Shown here: positions 45,902 through 56,943 of the stretch, piece by piece
Layout of the letters: each line of letters starts with the position of its first letter
How positions within the stretch are numbered: the stretch's first letter is position 1
Translations under genes and position numbers: made by a program
Source: Helicoverpa zea
Taxonomy: Eukaryota > Arthropoda > Insecta > Lepidoptera > Noctuidae
Reading direction: 5' to 3'
Length of the DNA: 64,000 nt
Assembly: GCF_022581195.2 (NCBI RefSeq)
Contig: NC_061479.1
Coordinates: 7,068,001-7,132,000, forward strand
The notes under the pieces: generated by a model
Databases searched by the model: none
Told to the model about the DNA's origin: nothing
What the model saw: only the letters and a program-made list of their open reading frames with translations

Positions 45902-47111
45902 CAAGGCCGTCTCTAGGGGTGCTTACATAAAGAAACAGGTTGCCGGTACAGACAAACCTGTACGGGTAGGTACCGATCAGTGCAGGTATAATATTTCAAT
46001 ACAATCCTATTGACTCACTTATAAAGAAACAGGTTACCTGTTTACCTGTTTCTTTAGAATATTATACCTGCTCTGATCGGTACATACCCCGTACAGGTTT
46101 GTCTGTACCGGCAACCTGTTTCTTTATGTAAGCACCCTAGCTCATGTAGCGCCCGGGTGCAATCATCACCCAAGCGCCACCTATGTATTGAAAGATTTTG
46201 AGTAGTAGGTACATATTGATCGAAGTACTTAGAATAGTTACAAGGAATTATAAATAAGAACGTTCGAATGAAAGTCACTTTTTTGGTAGGCTTAAACTGT
46301 TGGCCAGGTTTAAGTTATGAAAGTTGAGACAGAATAATGCAATTTTTGTAAAAATTAGCGCGAGCGAAATTTATTTTAATTTTGGGACACAAAAAGCTAA
46401 TAAGTTTTTTTAAAAATCGCTGTAAAGTAACAAGCAGTCGGAAGCGCAAACTTTTTTGTTTTTAAGGACTCCATAAATTATATTTTTTGCTACATTTGAC
46501 TTATAAAAGGTAAAATACAGCGTGGATTTGAGTAATTAACTTATGAAGGTAACACATGTATAATATTGCGCGAGCGAAGCGAGCGCGAAATTTTTTGAGC
46601 CTACGACCACAGATTACTACTACGACACAATAGTAAGAGACTAAGTACATCGTAAAGCCACAAGTAGCCGCGAGCGTAGCGAGCGCGAACTTTTTAAATT
46701 ATTTGTTTGAAGACTCACAAATTCAACTGGGAATTATGTACAAATAAAAAGAAACCGTGATTAGAGCGAGTGTCATTTGTGTTCGTTGATTCGGTGCGTC
46801 AATAAAAATAATAAACAATCAGAAAAACAGTCCATATATTGTCATTTAGCCGCGAGCGTAGCGAGCGAGAATTTTTTCACTTATTTGGAGGATGTTAAAA
46901 GTGAAAAATAATCAAAATGATCAATCAAACAAAGCGAAGGCGACTTTTTTAGAAACTTTGCTTGGCAGTATTATGATACAATGTGGAACTTCCTTATCAA
47001 ACGGGTGTAATTTCATCGAAATTTCCTGGTGGTGGGGCGTCCCGCGGCGCCCCTGAGACCGAGGCGCCCGGGTTATTCGCACACCCTGCACCATAGCTTA
47101 AGACGGCCCTG
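45902..47111. mobile_element. Non-autonomous hAT element 4 (1210 bp)
   Basis: The left end is CAAGGCCGTCTCTAG and the right end, reversed, CAGGGCCGTCTTAAG. A perfect 8-bp target duplication gtaacttc flanks it (45894..45901 and 47112..47119). The interior carries the shared repeat in the opposite sense ('cgcgagcgaagcgagcgcg' at 46570, variants at 46680 and 46858). A MITE is nested 15 bp inside the left end. Confidence 0.88.
45917..46137. mobile_element. Foldback MITE nested in hAT element 4
   Basis: Arms of about 65 bp or more start GGGTGCTTACATAAAG and are near-perfect complements. TAG flanks both sides (45914..45916 and 46138..46140). The GGGTGC start and 3-bp duplication match the MITE at 59971, so both may belong to one Harbinger-like group. 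Confidence 0.8.
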
Positions 47112-47119
47112 GTAACTTC

Positions 47120-47984
47120 GCTACTCCCTATGTGTTTTTGATGGGAAGAAAAATTGTGGAATAAACTCCCTAGCAACATAATTCTGTCTGTACAAAATTA
47201 ATACATAATACATACATGTAGTGTAAAATTCAATTCTTTGAGGTTGCCTGTAGGTACCTATCTAAAGGATGATTTCAACAATAGTAATTAATTAACAATT
47301 CACAGTTAAACTAACAGCCAGTTAATCTTGAGTTTTACTAACCAATAGTACATAAGTCAAACACATCGTGAAACGTGTCTGTTGTGCAGAAACATAAAAA
47401 TATTAATAGAATACGAAAGTTTCTTCACTGGAAACATGTAAATATTTCCCGAAATATTTCTGTTTATATTTTTTCTAGCGGAATATAAATGTGTTTTGTA
47501 TGTCTGTTGCAAGTGGAATGTCGGTCTAGAAATGAACTGAATGAACTCAGTAGAACTTTTGCAAATTCGGTTACCACTCCAGTCACATGATTATCTGCAT
47601 AATTTACCAAGATATCTGACCACCCTAACACAGTGACCCGGGCAAACTGATACCCTCCGTAAAGAGAAAATAGATAGGTAACTAACTACAGGAAAAACAT
47701 TGTTTGGAAACTCAATCCTGCTATTCTTATCTGAGCGTTGCATAATCATGAAACGTTTCATCAATAAACGTTTGAAAAGAACATAATGCACGTGTGATCA
47801 GACATTCATATTTTTGGAGAAATAGTTTCAAAACGAAGGTGTCAAAAGCATTCATCATCAACAGCCGTTCTATTGTCATATTCAGCCATTTCTATCTAAG
47901 ATATACTTAGAAAGTACCCAGGTAAACATATATGACAAAAAAAAGTTACATTGGTACGCTTGCTTGTTTGTTTTTTTTTCTGTT
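47120..47984. other. Intergenic with SINE-A scraps
   Basis: Small SINE-A pieces lie near 47620 ('cagtgacccgggcaaactga') and 47900 ('agatatacttagaaagta'). No gene. Confidence 0.4.
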
Positions 47985-48131
47985 GTACCTACCAGTGCCA
48001 CGGTTACTCTTTCGAACAGTCCCGCAGCTTCTGGTCATAATGGGTTCCACTGGGGCCGCTGGCCTGACCAGGAATCGAACCCGCGCCACTCGTACTTGAG
48101 AGGCTGATACTTTAATCACTAGGCCACCGCG
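47985..48131 (-). repeat. SINE-C 5' part with tRNA-type head
   Basis: On the minus strand: 'gcggtggcctagtgattaaa', box B GGTTCGATTCC, then 'agctgcgggactgttcgaaa' and 'gagtaaccgtggcactgg', which joins the SINE-C body seen at 5318. This copy shows that SINE-C is tRNA-derived. Confidence 0.7.
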
Positions 48132-48732
48132 ACCTGCTGCAAGAAAATGCAAATTACATAAAACAAACCAAAACAATACGGACTGCTCCCATCAGGCGCA
48201 CTGACGTTCAAATAAACACGACTTCTTGCATTCTCCGATGAGATCATGATGTTCCGTTATGTAATCCTCTTCTTACTATACTGCTTACTTTTTATTTTCT
48301 TGTATATAAAGCTAACTCTCTGAAGGGGCTCATGGCTAAGTACAAGCACATAGGACGATTGGACCTGACTTATGACGGTTCCTCAGTGGATAGGTGAACA
48401 ACACACAAACTCTTCAGCTTTATAATATTAGTGGGGCTTATTCGGAAGTCATCGTTGTAGTTCAACGAAAGGCTCTGTGTCATAAGAGGTCACAATAAAA
48501 AAAAAACATTGATTCAAAATTGCCTGAAAAACTACGCTTTTCAATCGTCAAAATTGCAAAAGACAGACCCAAAAGGCCCGCCCTTCACCACTTCCTATGT
48601 GTTATTGCTGGGAAGAAGAAGTGGCTCAACAAACTCCCCAGCAACACATGTCTGTGAACAGCAGTGGGATAAAAAATGAAGATGTGAAGGTGACCTGTGC
48701 CTTCTATAGTATCCTAGTATCACAAAGTATTT
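48132..48732. other. Intergenic, nothing firm
   Basis: 48590..48650 resembles 47117..47180 ('ctatgtgttattgctgggaa') and may be an old LINE end. No gene. Confidence 0.35.
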
Positions 48733-48975
48733 AAGCAGCCCGTAGTCTGGAAGTTGGTGATTAATACGTGACCGGTGCATCAGAGAGCATGTAAATGTCG
48801 GTCGCTTGTGATTTCTCTCCTGTCGTGTCTTATGTCGTCCCATCAGGCTAAGACAGTGAAGGAATAGTGAGTGCACCTGTGTCCAAGCAAATGTGCCTGC
48901 ACTATAATCAACTGATCTCTTTATATGAGAACAGCCTCCGTGACCGTAATCGGCCTTGGACGCTATTGTTATTAT
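48733..48975 (+). repeat. SINE-B copy with (ATT)n-like tail
   Basis: It begins 'gcagcccgtagtctggaagt', contains 'gagtgcacctgtgtccaagc', and ends 'ttggacgctattgttattat'. Only the tRNA head is missing. Confidence 0.8.
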
Positions 48976-49539
48976 TATATTATTCTAGTAATCTTTGGAT
49001 CCAAAACACATGTTTCTTTACATCTATCGATTTAATTACGAGTAAAAATAAACTTTACGCGGTTTCTTTGAAATGTGCGCGCGCTGCGGTTTAATTAATA
49101 AATCTATTTATACCGAGCTAAGTCATTTAGGAGGTAGGTAGCACAATGTATACAAACTACGTGGAATACGTTTGATCTGTTTGCATTTCCTTCGGGGAAA
49201 ATTGATGTTTTTCGAGTCTTTTTACTCATTTTGCGCATTTTTGTTTGTTTACGAAAACATTATTATTGACTATGAATATGAAGTCGAAAATATATGTTTT
49301 GACTTCTAGTTATAAATGTGAAAGTAACTCTGTCTGTGCGTTTGAGTGACCTAACATAGCTAGGTATCCTACACACTGACATAGGCAATTTTTTATCCGG
49401 CTGATGAAAGTAGTTCCCCCGGGACGCAGATAAAACCTTGTGCGGAATCATAATCTCGTAACTTACCAAAATAGGAACACGGAAGCCATACATCTAACAT
49501 CTACTACATTATGTTATCTTAATCAATTTAAATAATAGC
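48976..49539. other. Intergenic, dispersed repeat piece
   Basis: 49310..49440 ('ataaatgtgaaagtaactc' to 'gggacgcagataaa') is a common lepidopteran repeat. No gene. Confidence 0.4.
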
Positions 49540-49551
49540 ATCTTATCAAAA

Positions 49552-52500
49552 CGTGCCGTGGGACGCCGGCTTAGAATTGCGCTCCCTCCAAATCATCCCG
49601 TGGGTGTCGTAAGAGGCGACTAAGGGACAAACCGGAGGTCGGGCAGCAGCGTCCTCCGCGTACTGCATACCCTCACTGCGATCGCCAACCCGCCTGCCAA
49701 GCGTGGCGATTAAAGGCAATTACCCCCCAATGAGAAGCACAGAAACCAGGCCCCCAGTCCCCGGCAGCTCCGCTATCCCTGGCGCGGGTAGCGGTCAAGG
49801 TAACGGCGGAGCAGGGGGTGCTAAGAATCTCCGGAAGAGATCCGGCTACCCACCCCCACGACGACTGGCCCTGGTAACACACAACATACGCACATTGAGG
49901 ACTGACGAAAAGATCTGCGAGCTGGAAGAGGAGTTGAGCAAGTTACATTGGGACATTATAGGGTTATGCGAAGTCCGTAGAGAGGGAGAGGACACCGTAA
50001 CCCTGAAGTCTGGTAACTTGCTCTACTACCGGGAGGGCGACCAAAAGTCCCAAGGTGGTGTCGGGTTTCTCGTTCACAAGTCCCTCGTAAACAACATAAC
50101 AACCATCGACAGTGTGTCGAACAGGGTGATATACCTAATACTCAGAATATCCGAAAGATATTCGCTGAAGGTCATTCAGGTATACGCACCGACCTCGTCA
50201 CACTCCGATGATGAGGTGGAGACTATGTATGAGGACGTAAGTAGGGCCATACATAGTTCCAAAACCCAGTTCACTGTTATTATGGGGGATTTTAACGCTA
50301 GGTTGGGCAAGAAAAGCGGTGATGAGTTGAGAGTGGGGCAATTTGGATATGGGCAACGGAACCCTAGGGGACAGAGGCTGGCTGACTTTCTGGAGAAAGA
50401 GGAACTCTTCATGATGAACTCTTTCTTCCAGAAGCCGCCTCACAGGAAATGGACCTGGTTGAGTCCCGATGGTTTCACGAGAAACGAGATAGACTTCTTC
50501 ATGACCGACAAGAGACGGATATTCAGTGATGTCTCTGTGATCAACATGGTAAAAACCGGAAGCGATCACCGAATCGTAAGAGCCTCACTGAATATCAATG
50601 TTAAACTTGAAAGGTCCAGTCTGATGAAGTCTACGCTCCGACCTACTCGGTCCCATATTCAAAACCCGGAAAGCTTTCAACTCGAGCTCTCTAATCGCTT
50701 TGCTTGCCTTGAGAACTTAGTGTCAGTGGACGAGATCAACGACGGACTAGTGGAAACTGTCCGCACGGTAGGGTCTAAGTTTTTTAGACCCTGCCGTAAA
50801 AATAGACCTCAAAAACTAACCAAGCAAACCTTAAACCTCATGGCTGAACGACGCTTGCTACAGTTGCAGTCTTCCCATGATGCGAAGTCATATAGGCAGC
50901 TCAATAGACGAATATCCAAGTCCTTGCGACACGATCTGCGTCTCTTTAATACGAATCGTGTTAAAGAGACCATACAGCGAAACCAAGGCTCCAAAGTGTT
51001 CGCAAAGGACAAGTCTATTGGGCAAAGCCAGATGACTAAGCTGAAACGGGAGGATGGCAGCATAGCGTCGACCAAGGCAGAGGTTTTAGGCGAGATCGAG
51101 AGGTTCTATGGACAGTTATACACTTCGGTCGCAAAGTCCGTTGACAGCTTGGCAGGAGATCCAAGAGCCAAGCTGTCCCGACATTATACCGAAGATATCC
51201 CGGACATCAGTCTGTACGAGATTAGGATGGCCCTGAAGCAGCTTAAGAACAACAAGGCGCCGGGTGAGGACGGAATCACTTCAGAGCTTCTGAGAGCGGG
51301 TGGAACACCGGCACTTAAAGTCCTCCAGAAGCTCTTTAACTCCGTCCTGTCCGAGGGCAAAACGCCTGAAGCATGGAGCAGGGGTGTGGTGGTGTTGTTC
51401 TTCAAAAAAGGTGACAACAGCCTATTGAAGAACTACAGACCCATCACACTTCTAAGCCATGTTTATAAGCTGTTTTCAAGGGTTATCACGAACCGTCTCG
51501 AGCACAGGCTTGATGACTTCCAGCCTCCCGAACAAGCCGGTTTCCGAAGAGGCTTTAGTACCATAGACCACATCCATACGCTGCGGCAAGTTATACAGAA
51601 GACCGAGGAGTATAACTTGCCATTATGCTTAGCGTTTGTGGACTATGAGAAAGCCTTCGATTCGGTGGAAACATGGGCGGTACTTGAGTCACTCCAACGA
51701 TGCCATATTGACTATCGGTACATCGAGGTGTTGAAGTGTTTGTATAATAACGCCACCATGTCGGTCCGAGTACAGGAGCATAGCACGAAGCCGATTCCAT
51801 TGAGAAGAGGCGTAAGACAGGGGGACGTAATCTCCCCGAAACTGTTTACCGCCGCAATGGAAGACGCCTTCAAGCTCCTGGAATGGCAAGGACTTGGCAT
51901 CAACATCAACGGCGAATACATCACTCACCTTCGGTTTGCCGACGACATCGTAGTCATGGCAAAGTCGATGGAGGAACTCAGTATGATGCTCGAGGGCCTC
52001 GACCGAGTTTCACAACGGGTGGGCCTGAAAATGAACATGGACAAGACGAAAATTATGTCAAATGTCCATGTTCAGCCCACCCCAGTCTCTGTTGGAAGCT
52101 CGGTACTCGAAGTTGTTGACTCATATATCTACCTAGGACAAGTAGTCCAATTAGGTAGGTCCAACTTCGAGAAAGAGGTCAACCGCCGAATCCAACTCGG
52201 CTGGGCAGCGTTCGGGAAACTACGCAATGTCTTTTCGTCCGACATACCTCAGTGCCTCAAGACGAAAGTCTTCAACCAATGTGTGTTACCAGTGATGACT
52301 TACGGCACCGAAACGTGGTCTCTCACTATCGGCCTCATCTCAAAGCTCAAAGTCGCTCAACGAGCTATGGAGAGGGCTATGCTCGGTGTTTCTCTACGTG
52401 ATCGAATCCGAAACGAGGAGATCAGTAGACGAACCAAAGTGACCGATATAGCCCACCGGATTAGCAAGTTGAAGTGGCAATGGGCAGGCCATATTGCTCG

Positions 52501-52715
52501 CAGAGCAGATGGCAGATGGGGCCGAAAAGTGCTGGAGTGGAGACCACGGACTAGCAAGCGCAGCGTAGGACGTCCACCAACGAGGTGGACAGACGACCTT
52601 ATAAAGGTCGCCGGAAGACGCTGGATGCAGGTCGCTTCCAACAGGTATCTGTGGAGATCAAAGGGGGAGGCCTATGTTCAGCAGTGGACGTCCTATGGCT
52701 GAGATGATGATGATG
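49552..52715 (+). mobile_element. Full-length RTE-clade non-LTR retrotransposon (3164 bp)
   Basis: A 12-bp target duplication atcttatcaaaa flanks the element (49540..49551 and 52716..52727). The 5' UTR contains 'cccgtgggtgtcgtaagagg', common in insect RTE 5' ends. One large ORF is followed almost at once by a 'gatgatgatgatg' tail, as RTE elements have. Complete ends and an unbroken ORF imply recent insertion. Confidence 0.92.
49730..52702 (+). CDS. RTE endonuclease/reverse transcriptase
   Basis: The frame is open from upstream; the first ATG is at 49730 (990 residues). An N-terminal apurinic-type endonuclease carries THNIRTL, GLCEVR, VYAPT, MGDFNARLG, NEIDFF and GSDHR, all expected active-site blocks. 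The reverse transcriptase follows with NYRPITLLS, AFVDYEKAFD, RRGVRQGDVISP and LRFADDIVV (the catalytic Asp pair). A C-terminal region with KLKWQWAGHIAR and GRPPTRW is typical of RTE and of genes misannotated as craniofacial development protein 2-like. It nicks target DNA and copies its own RNA in the nucleus. No stop or frameshift occurs. Start choice is uncertain because RTE ORFs often lack a clear start context. Confidence 0.93.
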   Translation: MRSTETRPPVPGSSAIPGAGSGQGNGGAGGAKNLRKRSGYPPPRRLALVTHNIRTLRTDEKICELEEELSKLHWDIIGLCEVRREGEDTVTLKSGNLLYYREGDQKSQGGVGFLVHKSLVNNITTIDSVSNRVIYLILRISERYSLKVIQVYAPTSSHSDDEVETMYEDVSRAIHSSKTQFTVIMGDFNARLGKKSGDELRVGQFGYGQRNPRGQRLADFLEKEELFMMNSFFQKPPHRKWTWLSPDGFTRNEIDFFMTDKRRIFSDVSVINMVKTGSDHRIVRASLNINVKLERSSLMKSTLRPTRSHIQNPESFQLELSNRFACLENLVSVDEINDGLVETVRTVGSKFFRPCRKNRPQKLTKQTLNLMAERRLLQLQSSHDAKSYRQLNRRISKSLRHDLRLFNTNRVKETIQRNQGSKVFAKDKSIGQSQMTKLKREDGSIASTKAEVLGEIERFYGQLYTSVAKSVDSLAGDPRAKLSRHYTEDIPDISLYEIRMALKQLKNNKAPGEDGITSELLRAGGTPALKVLQKLFNSVLSEGKTPEAWSRGVVVLFFKKGDNSLLKNYRPITLLSHVYKLFSRVITNRLEHRLDDFQPPEQAGFRRGFSTIDHIHTLRQVIQKTEEYNLPLCLAFVDYEKAFDSVETWAVLESLQRCHIDYRYIEVLKCLYNNATMSVRVQEHSTKPIPLRRGVRQGDVISPKLFTAAMEDAFKLLEWQGLGININGEYITHLRFADDIVVMAKSMEELSMMLEGLDRVSQRVGLKMNMDKTKIMSNVHVQPTPVSVGSSVLEVVDSYIYLGQVVQLGRSNFEKEVNRRIQLGWAAFGKLRNVFSSDIPQCLKTKVFNQCVLPVMTYGTETWSLTIGLISKLKVAQRAMERAMLGVSLRDRIRNEEISRRTKVTDIAHRISKLKWQWAGHIARRADGRWGRKVLEWRPRTSKRSVGRPPTRWTDDLIKVAGRRWMQVASNRYLWRSKGEAYVQQWTSYG

Positions 52716-52727
52716 ATCTTATCAAAA

Positions 52728-53279
52728 TACTTACGGTTTTGACAAGCCATTTGTAACGAGAACGCAGCTTGGACCCAATCCAACATGGCCGCGGATTGTT
52801 ACGATGCGATGTTTGGGTACCAAAATATATCGCTAAAGGTGAAATTATTTGAAATGTTCAATGCGAATTTATGAATTTCAACTCTCTATTTTATATGCTA
52901 AAACTTTTATTTTCAAATTATATGACGTTTTTGTACGAACTATGATAGTTTTTCGTCAAATGCGCCGGAATTATTTAAGATGGCGTCTTTGCGTCAGGAA
53001 TGCGCTTTCGTTTTCTTTATTTTCCGAAATTGGAACAAGGTTTGTTTGTTTTTTATTTAAGCAGGTGCATTGAACTAAAATTATGTTATTTATTTGTAAA
53101 AGAGAATTAAAATTAAACTGGGTAGAGAAGCGATTTCTACGCAATACGTGAGTTACAAAAATGGGGCTCATTCGCTAAACTACCTATGTCTTGCAAAGCA
53201 CGTTATTTACTAAGAAGCCACACAGCTTAACACATTGTTATCAGATACACAATAACTCCATGTTAAATACTAGATAGTA
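52728..53279. other. Intergenic; possible short exon at 52785
   Basis: 52785..52838 is an 18-codon open segment from ATG (MAADCYDAMFGYQNISLK) to an AAG|GTGAAA donor. It is GC-richer than its surroundings, but too short to call. Confidence 0.25.
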
Positions 53280-53281
53280 TA

Positions 53282-53491
53282 GTTATCGGCACGAATCTTG
53301 AGCTCTGACCTTCACCAGCGCAGAAGTAATTTATTGGGTCCCTTTTGTGGTTTGAAGTGAGGAGCGGGGCGGGCTAAAGCGGTGATTGGCCCGCAGTGCA
53401 TCGCGTCATTGCCGTCACTCGGGATTGGTTCTTTGCTAATAAATCACTTCTGCGCAGATGTAGGTCAGAGCTCAAGATTCGTGCCGATAAC
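53282..53491. mobile_element. MITE with long TIRs, TA target site
   Basis: The ends GTTATCGGCACGAATCTTG and their complement pair for about 30 bp, then again around 'cgcagaagtaatttatt' and 'aataaatcacttctgcg'. TA lies outside both ends. Length 210 bp, no coding. A Tc1/mariner-type origin is inferred from the TA site. Confidence 0.8.
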
Positions 53492-53493
53492 TA

Positions 53494-54047
53494 TATGAAT
53501 AGTTTTCTCACCAACCTTTATGTCGGCTCGGAAAACGCTAAGCACTTCTCCTCTGAACGATTCCAGATCTTGCTAAGCTAGATATAATTTGCTGGGAAAA
53601 GTCTAATTGCGATGCCATTTACTCCAGACTCGAAGTTTGGTCTATTTTGGAACAATAACAGGAAATGATTATAATATCAAATGGTGTGTGAAGGTGAAAG
53701 CCAGTCGTAACGTTCATTGGAGCGATTAATACGCGTCGTGTTATGTCTCCAAGTGTTGGCAGCTTGCTCATGTGTTTATATGACATTTCTTTCTTTCAGT
53801 ACCAATGTTAAACCTTATGTACATATAAGAAGAACTATTAATATAACAAGAACAGGTGGAACGCTTTGAATAGCTATTCAAAAGCATCCTTCTGTCCTTA
53901 TTCAGATTTTTATTGATACATTCTTCTGTGTCTGACTTCATATCACAAGCGACATGCTTTTGCATGCATGCATTGTGATAGAGTGCTTCAGAGTGGCAAT
54001 CATATGTGACCACAACTGTTTTGCACTATGTCTCTATGTAGTTTTGC
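53494..54047. other. Intergenic, nothing recognised
   Basis: No feature evident. Confidence 0.4.
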
Positions 54048-54240
54048 CGAATTCATTATCACTAGCTGTGCTCCCGCGTCCCGAGGAAACCACTTTCCGC
54101 CCTCGAATAAAAAAGGCATCTGTCCTTTCTCAGGCTCTGGGTAGATTATTTGCGTGTATTTTTGGAGTAAAAAAGTCATTTTCGTAGTTCCTGAGATTAG
54201 CGCGTTCGTTGTACATCCGTGCGTTGCTTAACCTAGCAAT
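54048..54240 (-). mobile_element. Lep1-type Helitron-like element, diverged
   Basis: Plus strand 'atcactagctgtgctcccgcg' at one end and 'gtagttcctgagattagcgc' at the other are the standard landmarks of this family in reverse. No TIRs. Confidence 0.5.
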
Positions 54241-54549
54241 TAGGTGCAAGTTCCCCAACCACCACGACACAAACTTCAGTTTTCTTAAAACAACTGCTTA
54301 CTTTGTTGATTAAACGTGGAAATTCATGGTAAACAGTTGTTCCCTAACTAAGCCCAAGTTCACAGTCAAGGTAAACATCAGTTTTGTTAAAACAACTGTT
54401 TCTACCAAAGACTATAAAACCTTTATGCTTTCTACTAATCCTCATTCCAAAATTAACAGTCGCTTTAATGAAAAACGGATGTTTATGAGTCTTAAACCCA
54501 AGCGGCCGTTACTTAGCCACGAGCCCTTCCTTCACTCCTGTCACCATAA

Positions 54550-54720
54550 TCATCTCCCGAGCTTTTTCCCAACTATGTTGGGGTCGGCTTCCAGTCTAAC
54601 TGGATGCAGCTGAGTACACTGGTACTGAGACGTGAGCTTTACAAGGAGCGACTGGCTATCTAATCTCCTCAACCCAGTTACCCGAGCAACGCGGTACCCC
54701 TTGGTTAGGCTGGCATCACA
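54550..54720 (-). repeat. SINE-A copy
   Basis: 'atcatctcccgagctttttc' tail side, then the complete 3' body to 'ggtaccccttggttaggctg'. Confidence 0.8.
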
Positions 54721-55889
54721 CTCAGACCTTCACTCCCGTCACCAAACCAACCTTATCCTTGTTGAAACGCTTGCATCCCTGCATCGCCAACCGTCCCGAC
54801 AATGTGCTCATATCATCCATCTCTCGACAGCTACTCAACAATGACCTGATTGTACAGGTTGGCAACACTGCCCAACCTTGACAGTCTAAAATATTACTTT
54901 CTGATTCTCGTCCGTCGATACTCGGTTATGTTACGTTAGGGCTGGCAAGCGGGTCTTCCCTGAGTTTGTAGTCTTATTTAGGGGTCCTAAGGAAAAAAAC
55001 CGGAAAGTGTCAAAAATAGTATTAGGTACCCCTATACCGTTGTATCAGAAAATAGCTGAAGGCTCTTCCCAGCAAAAACATAATGTGTAGTGGTAAGTAA
55101 AGGGTGGGTTTTAGGGCTCTTCTGTAACTAAATGACGTTCAAGAGGTGCTGTTAACAAATGCTTCTGAGTTTGAGTTGAGTATTTTAAAACTTAAAAAAA
55201 ATTAAATCTTCGTCTTCGTTTTTTGGTGAATCGGGATTGTTGCGGATTGACTTTCAGTGCTGATTTTCAGGCGAACCTCTGTTCTCAGGCTAAAAGTGTT
55301 CTGAAGTAAATCGCTGTGCCAACAATTTGTTAATTCTGGCCAATGGCACATCCTTTGCTACTCTGACTGACAACCCTAAGTTTAGCAAAACAGAGTTTAA
55401 CGTAAACTTGGGCGTACAACATAACCTCTGGTTGTAAGGCCGGAGTCGCGTTAATATTGCTATTCATAAGCAAACCGCCTCTCAAATTGCCATTAAATTC
55501 ATTTGTTTGAGTTTAATATGACGATTGAGGCGGGAAATTTTTAATTTTACCTATAAGCAGAAGAGATTAGGTTTTAAAGTAGAATTAATAAGAGGATAAC
55601 ATTACCAATGAAGAAGAACTAAACAGAATACTACTGGGACTAAATAGCACCTAAGAGACAACTATTGAATAACATAGAGTACAGGAGAGTTAACATGATT
55701 GGACACCGGAAGGGAAGGTCGAAGGAAAGAGGGAAGAGGTCATCCGAGGCATAACTACATTACCTAAGCAAATTAAAAAGAAGGTGAAGGTTGTGACGTA
55801 AAGGAAGTTCAGGAGTTGGTGCTAGACAGGCGTCAATTGAAGGAGCTGCACCGACAAGAAATGGGCTCTTAAATTAAAGAAGAGCATTG
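54721..55889. other. Intergenic, nothing recognised
   Basis: No exon or inverted structure seen. The word 'cccagcaaaaacataatgtg' near 55070 is the reverse of the possible LINE end noted at 48590. Confidence 0.4.
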
Positions 55890-56268
55890 TAGGGGGAGTC
55901 CGGGAGAGTTTACCCGACTTCGACTTAAATGCTCATAAATCTCTTTATATTCATAAAAAACTATTTTCTAAAAATTTTACCCTAAGCTGCATTATTAAGG
56001 TTTATTTTTTCTTAAGAAAGTTTTGTAAATCATTAATACTTTTTGAAATATTACCGATTTCTACCGAAGTGAGATTTGGCTATTATCTCCCGTCTGGGTG
56101 GGAGACTTGACCACCCGACAAGGGAGACTTTACCCTTGGTAAAATAAAAATAACAAATTATAATTAAATAAAGAATTAAATTTAAAAAAACATGGCATAT
56201 AATAATTATATAGTTTCAGTCTGTCTACAGCAAAATATCTGGTACATTTAACAATATCTTAATACACG

Positions 56269-56349
56269 GACCCTGAAGACAAACCCAAGTATGATGATAG
56301 CTCATGGACTATCAGAGCTATCATCATACTTGGGTTTGTCTTCAGGGTC
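56269..56349. repeat. Perfect 35-bp hairpin
   Basis: Arms 56269..56303 and 56315..56349 are exact complements around an 11-base loop (atggactatca). The arm begins 'gaccctgaagacaaaccc'. If transcribed it would form a long perfect RNA stem. Confidence 0.9.
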
Positions 56350-56943
56350 TGTCTCACTGTCACTTGACTGTAAAACTTGTCTTTTCACTGTATTTGTCCT
56401 TGCCTTTACCTTTTTGTTTCTGTTTAGTTATTTTTTTTTTTGGCACGATTACATCTTGATTCTCATCTTGGTGTCCCTTTTCTGGTGTTTTTGTTAAACT
56501 TTAGGTTTTTCCGGGCTGTCTAGTACGACGGAGTTTCTTTCTGGGAGAAGCTTTGGGAAAGGGATGTATCGTTTGTGGCAAAATTATTTTGGTTTTTTGT
56601 CGTGAATCAGAATCTACCGTTGTCCTATCTAGATCTTGAGATATAGAAGCTAACTCTGCTGATTGTCTTATTATTAAAATTGCTGGCTCAGATTCCTCCG
56701 TCAAAATTGATGGTGAACTCGCTCTAGACTCTGCAGTTTCATTTATTTCTCATTTAAAAATATTACTGCAACAGAAACAGAGGGAGATTACCCTGGGTAA
56801 AGTCTCCTCCCGTCGCCATGATAATGTCTCCCACCCCACGCCAAGCTATCCGTTATTCAATTTACAAAAGAAACTAAAATATCCAAGTAAAATCTGTCTG
56901 TCGTAAAGGTTATAAGGATAATTACCTACACTAAGGGTATGTA

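Noticed and set aside
49673..52641. Many minus-strand frames opposite the RTE ORF
   Set aside because: They are shadows of the strongly coding plus-strand endonuclease/reverse transcriptase.
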